Positions 43,225 through 51,666 of a stretch of DNA of 64,000 nt are shown in pieces. How positions within the stretch are numbered: position 1 is the first letter of the stretch; every line of letters begins with the position of its first letter. The position numbers and the translations under genes are program-made. Origin of the DNA: JAAZZIT01 sp964480525 (GTDB lineage Bacteria; Bacillota; Clostridia; Oscillospirales; Ruminococcaceae). The notes below the pieces were generated by a model that did no database searches, was not told the DNA's origin, and saw only the letters and a program-made list of their open reading frames with translations. Location: NCBI GenBank assembly GCA_964480525.1, contig CAYZOV010000002.1, forward strand, positions 1 to 64,000, given 5' to 3'.

Positions 43225-44379
43225 ATGCAGATTTTCAAATTATTCTTTAAAATTTTCAAATCTAAAATTGTTATGACTTTTGCGTACATTATCGTTTTTC
43301 TGATTCTTGTAACCGTGCTTACAAATACAGGTGAAGAAAACAACACTTTTGTACAGACAAATGTGGATTTTGCGATTGTTGATATGGACAAAACCGATTC
43401 AAGCAAGGCGTTGTCGAATTATCTTTGTCAAAACAACACTCTTGTTGACGTGGGTAAAGAAAAGTACGATATTTTGGACGCCTTGTTCAACGAACGTATC
43501 CACTATGCTTTGGTGATTAAAGAGGGTTTTGAGGAAAAACTGGCAAAAGGCGATATTTCGGGTGCTTTTGAAAATTATCAAAGTCCGAATAATTCAAGCG
43601 GTCAGATTTTGTCCGGTCAGATTGAACGTTTTGCAAAAACAGCCTGTGCTTTTGTTGTGGAGGGAAACGACGTTAAAACAGCCACCCAAAAGACCGCAAA
43701 AGTCTTGGAGGACAGCGTTTCGGTGACAATTAAAACGGCGGAAAACACCGAAAATACGGATTTTAGCCATAATGCAATGTATTATTATCAATATCTGAGT
43801 TATATCCTTATTTCGGTGATTATGACAGTAATTTGTCCCGTGCTGTTGGTGATGAACAAAAAGGACATCAAAGACAGAACCAACTGTTCGTGCGTGAAGT
43901 TTTCAAGTCGGTCTGTTCAAACGGCTGTCGCAAGCGTAGTGTGTTGTGTGGCTGTGTGGGCGGTTTTTAACGTTGCGGGCATAATCATAAACCAACCTGC
44001 TTTTGGTGAAAAGCTGTTTTTGGCGGCACTTAACAGCTTTGTTGTTATGCTTATAAGCTTAGGGTTGAGTTTGGTAGTTTTAAATTTTATAAAAAGCGAA
44101 AATTCCGTGGGCATGATTTCCAACATAGTCGGACTGGGAATGAGTTTTTTGTGTGGCGTTTTCGTTCCTCAAAGTCTGCTTGGGGACAAGGTTCTGTCGG
44201 TGACAAAGTTTTTGCCGTTGTATTGGTATGTTAAAGTAACGGATATGCTTGGCGGTGTTTCGGACGTGGCTTTTGATTTTGGGGTCTGCCTAAGATATAT
44301 CGCCGTTGAGTTTGCTTTTTGCGTGATAATTTTTGCGATTTGGATAATTGGTTCGGCGGTTAATAAGACGAAAAACTAA
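43225..44379 (+). CDS. ABC-2 type exporter, permease subunit 2
   Basis: 384 aa, same topology as subunit 1: N-terminal helix (IVMTFAYIIVFLILVTVL), outside domain with VDFAIVDMDKTDSSKALS (typical ABC-2 'YhgE-like' start), then five or six C-terminal helices. ATG 43225 has GGGGGAG 8 nt upstream; the frame from 43147 overlaps subunit 1 and is rejected. Last exporter gene; the deformylase gene follows 18 nt downstream and may share the transcript. Confidence 0.85.
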   Translation: MQIFKLFFKIFKSKIVMTFAYIIVFLILVTVLTNTGEENNTFVQTNVDFAIVDMDKTDSSKALSNYLCQNNTLVDVGKEKYDILDALFNERIHYALVIKEGFEEKLAKGDISGAFENYQSPNNSSGQILSGQIERFAKTACAFVVEGNDVKTATQKTAKVLEDSVSVTIKTAENTENTDFSHNAMYYYQYLSYILISVIMTVICPVLLVMNKKDIKDRTNCSCVKFSSRSVQTAVASVVCCVAVWAVFNVAGIIINQPAFGEKLFLAALNSFVVMLISLGLSLVVLNFIKSENSVGMISNIVGLGMSFLCGVFVPQSLLGDKVLSVTKFLPLYWYVKVTDMLGGVSDVAFDFGVCLRYIAVEFAFCVIIFAIWIIGSAVNKTKN

Positions 44380-44397
44380 GGAAAAACGGAGATTTTT

Positions 44398-44808
44398 ATG
44401 GTTAAAGAAATTGTAAAAGACGTTATCTTTTTGGGAAGAAAATCCGCCGAAGCTTCGGCGGAAGATGTGCAAATCGGCGAAGATTTGTTGGACACTTTGC
44501 GGGCAAATTCCCATAGGTGCGTGGGTCTTGCGGCGAATATGATAGGCGTTTTAAAGAGGGTTATCGCCGTAAATGACGGGGGAAAATTCGTGGTGATGTT
44601 TAACCCGAAAATTTTAAAATCTTCAAAAGTTTTCCAAACTCAAGAGGGGTGTTTGTCCCTTGACGGGGTGAGGGAAACGAAAAGGTACGAAAATATTAAG
44701 GTTGAATATTTTAATGAAAAATTTCAGAAAAGAATCAAAACTTTTTCGGGGTTTACGGCGCAGATTATTCAGCACGAAATCGACCATTGCGACGGCATAA
44801 TTATTTAA
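44398..44808 (+). CDS. Peptide deformylase-like protein
   Basis: 136 aa, removes N-formyl groups from new proteins, or a close homologue. Motif II EGCLS (metal Cys85) and motif III HEIDH (metal His126 and His130, catalytic Glu127) are intact. Motif I reads GLAANMIG where standard Def has G.G.AA.Q, so the conserved Gln is Met; this is a recurrent short clostridial form. It is unlikely to be the only deformylase. ATG 44398 follows ACGGAG. It could be co-transcribed with the ABC exporter. Confidence 0.82.
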   Translation: MVKEIVKDVIFLGRKSAEASAEDVQIGEDLLDTLRANSHRCVGLAANMIGVLKRVIAVNDGGKFVVMFNPKILKSSKVFQTQEGCLSLDGVRETKRYENIKVEYFNEKFQKRIKTFSGFTAQIIQHEIDHCDGIII

Positions 44809-44845
44809 GTTTTAAAATGTTTACAAACTAATTTTCAAAAAAGGC

Positions 44846-44874
44846 TTGCAAAATGAATTTAGATGTGCTATAAT
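44846..44874 (+). promoter_or_regulatory. Promoter for tRNA-Ser
   Basis: TTGCAA, 17-bp spacer, TATAAT. Confidence 0.85.
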
Positions 44875-44894
44875 ATTGGAGTTGTAAATGTTTT

Positions 44895-44987
44895 GGAGAT
44901 ATACCCAAGTGGTTGAAGGGTCCGGATTCGAAATCCGGTAGGTCGGCAACAGCCGGCGCTAGGGTTCAAATCCCTATATCTCCGCCA
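44895..44987 (+). tRNA. tRNA-Ser (anticodon CGA)
   Basis: 93-nt class II tRNA. The acceptor GGAGATA/TATCTCC is perfect, the anticodon arm CCGGA-TTCGAAA-TCCGG reads CGA, the variable arm is long, the T loop is TTCAAAT, and CCA is encoded. Confidence 0.95.
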
Positions 44988-44988
44988 G

Positions 44989-45023
44989 AAAAAAGCACTT
45001 AGCGAAAAGCTAAGTGCTTTTTT
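44989..45023 (+). terminator. Terminator after tRNA-Ser, shared with the tRNA-Leu locus
   Basis: A 15-bp stem AAAAAAGCACTTAGC / GCTAAGTGCTTTTTT, loop GAAAA, starting 2 nt after CCA. The core is identical to 10069-10091. Confidence 0.92.
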
Positions 45024-45027
45024 CAAC

Positions 45028-45135
45028 GTACAAAATCCTATGGGGTTTTGTACACTTCACTTTGTGCGAAGCACAAAATTTCACTTCAACGACGTTGAAA
45101 TTTCACATCAGTTTTTGCTGATATTTCACTTTATA
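45028..45135. repeat. Array of four small hairpins with an ATTTCAC spacer
   Basis: Hairpins: GTACAAAATCC/GGGTTTTGTAC (45028-45053), TTTGTGC-GAA-GCACAAA (45061-45077), TTCAAC-GAC-GTTGAA (45085-45099), ATCAG-TTTTTG-CTGAT (45107-45122). Stems differ in sequence, but hairpins 2, 3 and 4 are each followed by ATTTCAC. From 45136 to 45305 I see only weak local dyads and no gene. Confidence 0.65.
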
Positions 45136-45305
45136 TGCAAAACTTCCTAAAGTATTAAAATAATGCGTTCACCCTGCTTGAAGTAACGCTATGCGTAGTG
45201 AAGAAGTTTTTTTAAGGCACACTTAACTTCGCTTTTTCTTCCAAAAACAAGATTTAACCGTTTACGGCGTGGAATAATTGTCCAAAAACACAGGCAAAAC
45301 CATAC

Positions 45306-45344
45306 AAAACAGCCTAGCAATCTTCGGACTGCTAGGCTGTTTTT
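45306..45344. terminator. Strong terminator, probably of the nad operon
   Basis: A 14-bp perfect stem AAAACAGCCTAGCA / TGCTAGGCTGTTTT, T tracts in both directions, 34 bp past the 45378 stop. Confidence 0.85.
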
Positions 45345-45377
45345 AATTATGGATTTTTCGCAAAAGAAAAGCTAAGT

Positions 45378-45986
45378 CTACTTTTCTTCTTTTTCTCCGC
45401 TCTGGTCGGCAGGTGCGTCAGGCTTCTTCACATTTGGCTTAATCTGACGAACTTCGTTTCTGAATCCTGCCAAAATCGAGTTATCTTTTACCGCAAGTTT
45501 GTAGTTATCAATATTGAATTTTTTATCGAAAATCTTGATGTTAAGAGGTATCATCTGGACGTTTTTCTTGTTGTCAGCGTCCATGCAAGGACCCGGAGAA
45601 ACGCACAAAACAAGGTCGCTGATGTCGTCTTTCGGCAATTCTCTCAATGAAAATACCAACGCACCCCACACAATAACCTTTCGTGTGAAAGAACCTTCCG
45701 AAACATGAATAATCTTTTTGGATTTTGAATCCCAAACAAAGATTACGCCTGCCTGACCGTTGTTGCTGCAACACCAACACAGCACCAATCTGCCCTGAAC
45801 ATATGCGCCAATGGCATTTATCAAAGATTTTGAGCCGTTTTTCCAATAAGGGGCAATGTCCTCAAACATAATCGGGTATTTTTCCCCGTCCATTTCCACG
45901 TTAATAATCGCCACGTCGCTTTCTGCCCTTGTCACTTTGATTTCGGGCATTTTTGGGGTTTCCTGCTTGATTTCTTCGTTAGCCAT
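45378..45986 (-). CDS. Hypothetical protein in the nadBC operon
   Basis: 202 aa, soluble, no recognised family. The core (about 25-175) alternates strands and helices and contains a CWCC cluster (LVLCWCCSNNGQAGVIFVWD) and VSPGPCMDAD. The C-terminus is a charged, proline-containing tail (KKPDAPADQSGEKEEK). ATG 45986 has AAAGGA 10 nt upstream; the start at 46013 would overlap nadC. It lies 16 nt after nadC and may be expressed with the NAD genes; no functional link can be read from the sequence. Confidence 0.7.
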   Translation of the reverse strand: MANEEIKQETPKMPEIKVTRAESDVAIINVEMDGEKYPIMFEDIAPYWKNGSKSLINAIGAYVQGRLVLCWCCSNNGQAGVIFVWDSKSKKIIHVSEGSFTRKVIVWGALVFSLRELPKDDISDLVLCVSPGPCMDADNKKNVQMIPLNIKIFDKKFNIDNYKLAVKDNSILAGFRNEVRQIKPNVKKPDAPADQSGEKEEK

Positions 45987-46002
45987 ATTCCATAATTCCT
46001 TT

Positions 46003-46842
46003 CTATTTTTCAATTTTCATTGATATGTCAAACGCCTTTACCGAGTGGGTCAACGCACCCATAGAGATAATGTCAACGCCCGTTTCGGCAATAGCACGAA
46101 TTGTCTTGCTCGTAACATTTCCCGACGCTTCAAGTTTGGCTTTTCCGTTTGTAATTTCAACCGCTTCTTTCATCTGCTCGCACGACATATTGTCAAGCAT
46201 AATAATTTCGCAACCTACGTCCAAAGCTTCCCTTAACTGTTCAAGATTCTGAACCTCAACTTCGATTTTTACCGTGTGCCCCATTTTTTCACGCAAAGCG
46301 TTTACGGCGTTTGTAATGCTTCCGTATGCGTCCAAATGGGTGTCTTTAAGCATAGCGCAATCCGAAAGATTGTATCGGTGGTTTTTTCCGCCGCCAACCG
46401 TTACGGCATATTTTTGCAAAACTCTAAGTCCCGGCAAAGTTTTTCTTGTTTCCGCAATTGACGCCCTTGTTCCCTTGACAAGCTCCACGCACTCGTTGGT
46501 TGCGGTTGCGATTCCCGACATATGCTGAACCAAATTAAGTGCGGTTCTTTCACCCTTTAGCAAAGCTCTGGTCTTTGCCGTGATTTTTGCGATAATGTCG
46601 CCTTTTTTAACTTTTTGCCCGTCTTTTATTAAAATTTCATAACTTGCATTGTCGTCAAGAAGCTTAAAAACTCGCATTGCAACGTCGATTCCGCAAAGAA
46701 CGCCGTCGTCTTTTGCAACATACTTTGCCGTCGAAATTTTGTCGTCGTCAACCAAATAATCCGTGGTTACGTCGATATAATTTATATCTTCAAGCAAAGC
46801 TTTTTTAATTATATCATCAATCTGAAATTGCATTAAAACCAT
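46003..46842 (-). CDS. nadC: Nicotinate-nucleotide pyrophosphorylase (quinolinate phosphoribosyltransferase)
   Basis: 279 aa. Quinolinate plus PRPP to nicotinate mononucleotide, the third step of de novo NAD synthesis. Visible: LKGERTALNLVQHMSGIAT, the Arg/Lys-rich active site AETRKTLPGLR and VGGGKNHRYNLSD, IEVEVQNLEQLREA, IIMLDNM, LEASGNVT and ISMGALTHS. ATG 46842 follows AAAGGG at 9 nt; an in-frame ATG at 46833 is possible. It lies 18 nt after nadB. nadA (quinolinate synthase) is not in the window. Confidence 0.95.
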   Translation of the reverse strand: MVLMQFQIDDIIKKALLEDINYIDVTTDYLVDDDKISTAKYVAKDDGVLCGIDVAMRVFKLLDDNASYEILIKDGQKVKKGDIIAKITAKTRALLKGERTALNLVQHMSGIATATNECVELVKGTRASIAETRKTLPGLRVLQKYAVTVGGGKNHRYNLSDCAMLKDTHLDAYGSITNAVNALREKMGHTVKIEVEVQNLEQLREALDVGCEIIMLDNMSCEQMKEAVEITNGKAKLEASGNVTSKTIRAIAETGVDIISMGALTHSVKAFDISMKIEK

Positions 46843-46860
46843 AATTTTGTACCCTTTCGT

Positions 46861-48351
46861 TTATTTGTCTGACGTGGTAAGTTCCGCATTTTCCGAAACA
46901 ATTTTGTTTGCTTCACTAAGGACGATATAAGCTACCGTTGCCAGCGAATGAGCTTCCACATAGTTTATGTTCTTTAAAAATTTGCCGTTTTCAAGCATAT
47001 TTTTAATTTCCGTAACACGTTCCAAACCTGTTGGAATCGCCGAAACATTCGGCATTACAAAGTAGGAATTTTGCATAATCGCCCTGATTTCCGTTTTGAT
47101 TCCCGCAGGAACAGTCGGATAATCCGACGTATCTTCAAATTTAAATTCTTCAAAATATGTATCGTCTTTGTTAATTTTCTTGTTAATTTCCGTTGCGGCA
47201 CGGCGTGAGAAAACCAATCCCTCCAACAACGAATTTGACGCCAGACGGTTGTTCCCGTGAACACCGGTGTGCGAACATTCACCGCAAGCATAAAGCCTGT
47301 CAACCGAGGTTTTTGCGCAGGTGTTTACGTCGATTCCGCCCATAAGATAGTGGTGACAAGGGAAAATCGGAATTAAATCCTTAGTCATGTCGTAACCCAG
47401 TTTCAGAAGATTTCGGTAAATCATAGGGAAACGGTTTTTAATAAACTCGCTGTCTTTGTGGGTGATGTCAAGATAGAACTTGTCGCTGCCTGTTTTTTGC
47501 GCTTCAAACATGATAGAGTGTGAAACAACGTCACGGGGAGCAAGCTCCAGTCGTTTGTCGTAATTGTGCATAAAGCGTTCTTTGTTGCAGTTTTTAAGGT
47601 ATGCGCCCTCACCACGAACAGCTTCGGAAATAAGAAAACATTCTCTTGACACATGGTCGTTAAAGGCTGTCGGGTGGAACTGGATATAACTTAGGTTCTT
47701 GATTTTTGCACCCAATTTGTACGCAAAAGCGATTCCGTCGCCTGTTGCAATCGCCGAATTTGTGGTGTAACGGTAAACACGACCGATTCCGCCTGTACAC
47801 ATCACCGCATAATGGCAGTTGTAATTGTCCTTTTTGCCGTCACGTTCAATTTCAAATGTAAATCCCGTTGAAGTTTTGGCAACGTCGCTTATCAGAGCGT
47901 TTTCCAAAATTTCTACGTTAGGCAAAGTTTTAACGTATTCTAAAAGTTTTGTTAAAATTTCAAAACCTGTTGCGTCTTTGTGGTGAAAAATACGGTGCTT
48001 AGAGTGACCGCCCTCTAATGTGCGGTGATAGTCGCCGTCCTTTTTTTTGTCAAAATCCACCCCAAGAGAGATGATTTTTGCAATGTCGATTTGTGCTTCG
48101 TTCACCAAAATATCCGTTGCAATCGGGTCGTTTTCAAACCCGCCCGCAATGAACGTGTCGTCTTTGTGGGCTTTTGGCGAATCCTGTGGCGAATCGTAAA
48201 CGCCTGCGATTCCGCCCTGTGCCAGAGCGGTGTTGCAAAGGGTGAGTTCACGTTTTGACACAATAAGAATTTTAAGGTCGCTGTCAAGATTTATTGCGGA
48301 ATAAAGTCCTGCAATGCCACTTCCGGCGATAATTACGTCATAATTTTTCAT
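46861..48351 (-). CDS. nadB: L-aspartate oxidase
   Basis: 496-aa flavoprotein oxidising L-aspartate to iminoaspartate, step one of NAD synthesis. The FAD Rossmann motif is at the N-terminus (DVIIAGSGIAGLYSAINL). Also visible: TALAQGGIAGV, EGGHSKHRIFHHKDATG, QFHPTAF, EAVRGEGAYL, MGGIDVNTCAKTSVDRLYACGE and the C-terminal helical domain. It is slightly shorter than the E. coli enzyme (540), as in many clostridia that use fumarate as acceptor. The ribosome site is weak (GGGTTTGATATTCT). First gene of the nadB-nadC operon. Confidence 0.95.
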   Translation of the reverse strand: MKNYDVIIAGSGIAGLYSAINLDSDLKILIVSKRELTLCNTALAQGGIAGVYDSPQDSPKAHKDDTFIAGGFENDPIATDILVNEAQIDIAKIISLGVDFDKKKDGDYHRTLEGGHSKHRIFHHKDATGFEILTKLLEYVKTLPNVEILENALISDVAKTSTGFTFEIERDGKKDNYNCHYAVMCTGGIGRVYRYTTNSAIATGDGIAFAYKLGAKIKNLSYIQFHPTAFNDHVSRECFLISEAVRGEGAYLKNCNKERFMHNYDKRLELAPRDVVSHSIMFEAQKTGSDKFYLDITHKDSEFIKNRFPMIYRNLLKLGYDMTKDLIPIFPCHHYLMGGIDVNTCAKTSVDRLYACGECSHTGVHGNNRLASNSLLEGLVFSRRAATEINKKINKDDTYFEEFKFEDTSDYPTVPAGIKTEIRAIMQNSYFVMPNVSAIPTGLERVTEIKNMLENGKFLKNINYVEAHSLATVAYIVLSEANKIVSENAELTTSDK

Positions 48352-48384
48352 AGAATATCAAACCCCGAATAGATTTAATTTTTC

Positions 48385-48449
48385 AAGTGTGACTTTCAAA
48401 CAAAAGACTACACTTATTTTATTTTACCATATTTTTCGTCGAATTTCTA
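48385..48449 (-). promoter_or_regulatory. Probable nadB promoter and inverted repeat
   Basis: Minus strand TAGAAA, 17-bp spacer, TAAAAT (48421-48449). Downstream lies an inverted repeat AAGTGT/ACACTT (48385-48390 and 48410-48415), a possible site for an NAD-responsive repressor. A second promoter-like TTGACA with CATTAT at 17 bp is at 48464-48492. Confidence 0.45.
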
Positions 48450-48547
48450 CACCTTTGGGAATAATAATGTAAACTTTGTGATAATATGTCAACGTGCATA
48501 ACCAAAAACAAAAAAATCCCACTTTACATGGCGTAGAGCGGGATATG

Positions 48548-48769
48548 TTAAATGTCTTTAAAATACGAGCTGTTTTGCGTCAGCCCCAAAATATAGTCGG
48601 TGTTTGTTTTGTAAAATTCCGCAAGGCTTATTAAAATGTCCGTGGGAATGTCACGTTGACCCAATTCGTAATTGCTGTAAACCTGTTGGGAGCAGTTGAG
48701 CGCCTTTGCAATGTCTTTTTGTTTTAAATTTTTACTTTCACGCAATTGACGTAAACGTTCGTAAACCAT
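48548..48769 (-). CDS. Small XRE-family transcriptional regulator
   Basis: 73 aa, essentially a lone Cro/CI-type helix-turn-helix: LRQLRESKNLKQKDIAKALNCSQQVYSNYELGQRDIPTD. ATG 48769 has AGAGGTG; the frame running to 48805 lacks a ribosome site. It is divergent from the zinc-ribbon/superinfection-immunity gene at 49002 and might control it or itself. Such single-domain regulators are common in mobile or defence loci. Confidence 0.82.
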   Translation of the reverse strand: MVYERLRQLRESKNLKQKDIAKALNCSQQVYSNYELGQRDIPTDILISLAEFYKTNTDYILGLTQNSSYFKDI

Positions 48770-48920
48770 TGCAAACACCTCTTTGATGATAATATTATGT
48801 TTCATATTACATCATAGCATACAAATGTTTGATAAGGTATAATTTACAACAAATTGCAGTAAAACAATTATCAGATTTTGTCTATTATTTACAAAAATTA
48901 TAAATTATGACTGTCAACGA

Positions 48921-48949
48921 TTGACTTTTGACAATAATAGGTTTAAAAT
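48921..48949 (+). promoter_or_regulatory. Sigma-A promoter for the 49002 gene
   Basis: TTGACT, 17-bp spacer, TAAAAT. Confidence 0.7.
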
Positions 48950-49001
48950 AAATGTATAAAACGACATTGTTCGTGTTTTTTAAATGTGGGGAGGAATAAT
49001 T

Positions 49002-50348
49002 GTGCAAAACTGTAAAAATTGCGGAATTGAAAATTCGGATTCGGCAAAGTTTTGTAAAGGGTGCGGAACAAGTATAAATAATGAAGTAACAATGCATAAT
49101 CCTGTTTTGAAAGATTCAAAAGATGTTATACCTGAAACAAAACCGCAAAATGAATATAAAGATATAAGTAAAATATTTTATTTAATCTCTTTTGTTGCTT
49201 TTTTTATTAAATCATTTCCAGGAATTTTGACATTTCTTTCAAGAATAAATCTTATAATATACTCCGAAGATTTATATATGGTATTGAATCATGAAGTATC
49301 GTTGTGCATTTATGTAGTGGTAGATTTAGTATTCCTACTTTCAAGTATTATGGTTATTGTAACAAAAGCTACTAACTTAAAGTATGGTAAAAAAATAAGA
49401 AATCAATATTCGGTGTATTGTCCTAAATGTAATGAGTACACTTTTCACAATAAGTACAGCGTATGTGATTCATGTGATTACGACATAAGGATATATAGTA
49501 TTATTACGATAATTTATTATAGCCTGGCTTTAGCTTTTTGGTGTTGTGGACTTGTTTATATCATTGTGTATATGGATTTTGAAGCACCGTATTTGACAAC
49601 AAATGAATGGTTCAATGAATGGTTCAATGAATATTGTCATAATTCATATTTCTATTATTTTTTGCGCAGATATTTTGCAACTTCATATTATTCTTTGGGA
49701 AGTTTAATTCCAATGCTTATTTCTCTATGCTCTGCGTTATTTTTCTACCCAACAAGGCTTGCTCGTCGTACCGAACATAATTCGTCAAAACTAATTTTTG
49801 TTTTAAATTTGCTTCTGGGTTGGACAGTTATTATGTGGGTAATACTTCTAATTTGGGCAAATCTGGGTGCAAATAGGCAAAGTGAGGAGAAGAAAGTAAA
49901 AAATCAAGGTAAATCGATTATTATTATCGGAATTTTGGTTTTGGTTATTACAATTACTTTATGTGTAATATTTGCTATTTTCAGATATTATGCGAATGAA
50001 TCGTATCATTATTCCGAACGCTATATAACAAGGCACCCTCTTGATTCTTGGGGTTATTCACGAGCCGAGCAATATCTTGAAGAAATGGAACACTATAGTT
50101 CACTTAGTACAACAACCGGCATAGTTGGTGGAATTTTTAGTGCGGTATTTATTCTTGTTGGTTGTATCAGATTAAATTCAAAACCAAAAGTTGTAACACA
50201 GGTAGTTCAGCAATCGTCACATACGTTATCCGAACCGCCTAAAACTACACAGGAAAAGTTTGAGGAACTTCAACAGCTTTTGTTAAAGGGAATCATCACT
50301 CAACAAGAATATGATGAAAAACGAAAAGAAATATTATCGAAAATATAG
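49002..50348 (+). CDS. Zinc-ribbon membrane protein with superinfection-immunity-like segment and SHOCT domain
   Basis: 448 aa. Order: N-terminal zinc ribbon (CKNCGIENSDSAKFCKGCG); several membrane helices from about residue 55; a second Cys cluster (CPKCNEYTF ... CDSCDYD, about 140-165); more helices; a segment LIFVLNLLLGWTVIMWVILLIWA (about 262-285) matching the superinfection immunity (phage T4 Imm-like) family; another helix; a Tyr/Glu-rich outer part; and a C-terminal SHOCT motif (FEELQQLLLKGIITQQEYDEKRKEILSK). Phage exclusion is only a family-name hint. GTG 49002 has GGGGAGG 7 nt upstream. The sequence is AT-rich with many ATA codons, like the 18.2-20.9 kb island. Confidence 0.75.
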   Translation: MQNCKNCGIENSDSAKFCKGCGTSINNEVTMHNPVLKDSKDVIPETKPQNEYKDISKIFYLISFVAFFIKSFPGILTFLSRINLIIYSEDLYMVLNHEVSLCIYVVVDLVFLLSSIMVIVTKATNLKYGKKIRNQYSVYCPKCNEYTFHNKYSVCDSCDYDIRIYSIITIIYYSLALAFWCCGLVYIIVYMDFEAPYLTTNEWFNEWFNEYCHNSYFYYFLRRYFATSYYSLGSLIPMLISLCSALFFYPTRLARRTEHNSSKLIFVLNLLLGWTVIMWVILLIWANLGANRQSEEKKVKNQGKSIIIIGILVLVITITLCVIFAIFRYYANESYHYSERYITRHPLDSWGYSRAEQYLEEMEHYSSLSTTTGIVGGIFSAVFILVGCIRLNSKPKVVTQVVQQSSHTLSEPPKTTQEKFEELQQLLLKGIITQQEYDEKRKEILSKI

Positions 50349-50409
50349 TTTTAACCCTTATTTGCACGGGTGCTATTAAGGACAAAATAGAAAACGGGAG
50401 GTATAAATA

Positions 50410-51579
50410 ATGAGAAAAAAAGGAAGAATTATGGCGTTGGCGTTGTCAATGCTTATGCTGTGTTCATGCGGTGAATCTGACCGAAGCGACAGAAACAAAT
50501 CCTCTTTAAACGACAAACTCAATTCTTCAATGGCTAATATGTCGGAGTTGTACAGAAAAGTATGCAATTATCAAATTTATTCATATTGGTGTAAAAATGA
50601 AAGCGAATTTGGGTTTTATGATGTTGTAGAAAATAAATATTATCCTATTAGTTCATTATCATATGAAGTTGATGAAATATCGTATAACGGTTTTATTTCT
50701 TTTTGCGAATATGACGATTGGTATGGCGGTAAATATGGCTTTATGAATAGCGATGGTGAAATTGTGATAGAAGCACAATATGCTGAAGTTAGACCTTTCA
50801 CCGAATCAGGACTATCTGCTGTTGCAAAAGGACTTTATACCGGTACTTCAGATGATTTATACGGATATATTAACACAGACGGCGAATATGTTATAGAGCC
50901 AGAATATCGGAAAGTTACAAATTTTTCAAAAGACGGGATTGCTTTTGTAATTCTTCCTGATTCAAATAAAGGAAATTATATTGATACAGAGGGAAATGTG
51001 ATTTCAAAACTGGAAAAATTTGATTATAAAGATTCACAAACGTTTTCTGAATATGGCGTTGCATTTACAGGCATAACAGACGAAAACACCTACGGTTTAA
51101 TAGATACTAAAGGAAACTGGATTTATAAGTTTGAAGCAAATTATGGTGTAGATTGCATTTATCATGGGGATAATTATTATACTTTTTCTTATGATGATAA
51201 TGATTATCTAGTTTGCGGTGATGGAAAAACTATAAATCTACAAGAAAAAGGATGGGAAATAGACGGAAAATCAAAAGATAATAGATTAGTTGCTTATGAC
51301 GAATATACGAGTGAATATGGTGAATTAAACTTAAAAACTCAAAAATTTGAACCAATTTCCCAAGAACTCAAGGAAGCCTTATCGTGGTACAATGAAGTTT
51401 ACGAAGATTATATTTTTTATGGGTCAAATTATAGGGACACTTATTTAAACGGTCATACTTATGAGAATCCCAAAGATTCAGACGGACACGGGTGTTTAGT
51501 TGATATTAGCCACAATGTAGTTACTGAAAAAGACGCTGAATACTCATTGGTAGAACCTTATAGTCTTGAATGTTGGTAA
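50410..51579 (+). CDS. WG-repeat lipoprotein
   Basis: 389 aa. Signal peptide with lipobox (MLCSC, Cys about 20), then a tandem set of WG/KWG-type repeats of about 40 residues: KYGFMNSDGEIVIEAQYAEV, LYGYINTDGEYVIEPEYRKV, GNYIDTEGNVISKLEKF, TYGLIDTKGNWIYKFEA. These form beta-propeller-like surfaces of unknown ligand. The last ~100 residues diverge. ATG 50410 follows GGGAGG. It is 61 nt downstream of the zinc-ribbon protein, probably the same transcript, and shares its AT-rich codon use. Confidence 0.8.
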   Translation: MRKKGRIMALALSMLMLCSCGESDRSDRNKSSLNDKLNSSMANMSELYRKVCNYQIYSYWCKNESEFGFYDVVENKYYPISSLSYEVDEISYNGFISFCEYDDWYGGKYGFMNSDGEIVIEAQYAEVRPFTESGLSAVAKGLYTGTSDDLYGYINTDGEYVIEPEYRKVTNFSKDGIAFVILPDSNKGNYIDTEGNVISKLEKFDYKDSQTFSEYGVAFTGITDENTYGLIDTKGNWIYKFEANYGVDCIYHGDNYYTFSYDDNDYLVCGDGKTINLQEKGWEIDGKSKDNRLVAYDEYTSEYGELNLKTQKFEPISQELKEALSWYNEVYEDYIFYGSNYRDTYLNGHTYENPKDSDGHGCLVDISHNVVTEKDAEYSLVEPYSLECW

Positions 51580-51602
51580 CCCCCAAAAACGTCCAAATAA
51601 TT

Positions 51603-51630
51603 AACGCCACCTTTATAGGTGGCGTTTTTT
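51603..51630. terminator. Bidirectional terminator
   Basis: A 9-bp stem AACGCCACC / GGTGGCGTT followed by TTTT, between convergent genes. Confidence 0.88.
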
Positions 51631-51666
51631 GTTAAGATTCTAAATTTGCCCAAAAGACGTTGCTTA

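Noticed and set aside
44398..44808. Inactive deformylase because of the Gln-to-Met change in motif I
   Set aside because: All metal ligands and the catalytic Glu are intact and the short Met form recurs in clostridia, so loss of activity cannot be claimed.
45028..45135. CRISPR array
   Set aside because: Stems differ between units and only a short ATTTCAC is constant; there are no equal-length spacers and no cas genes.
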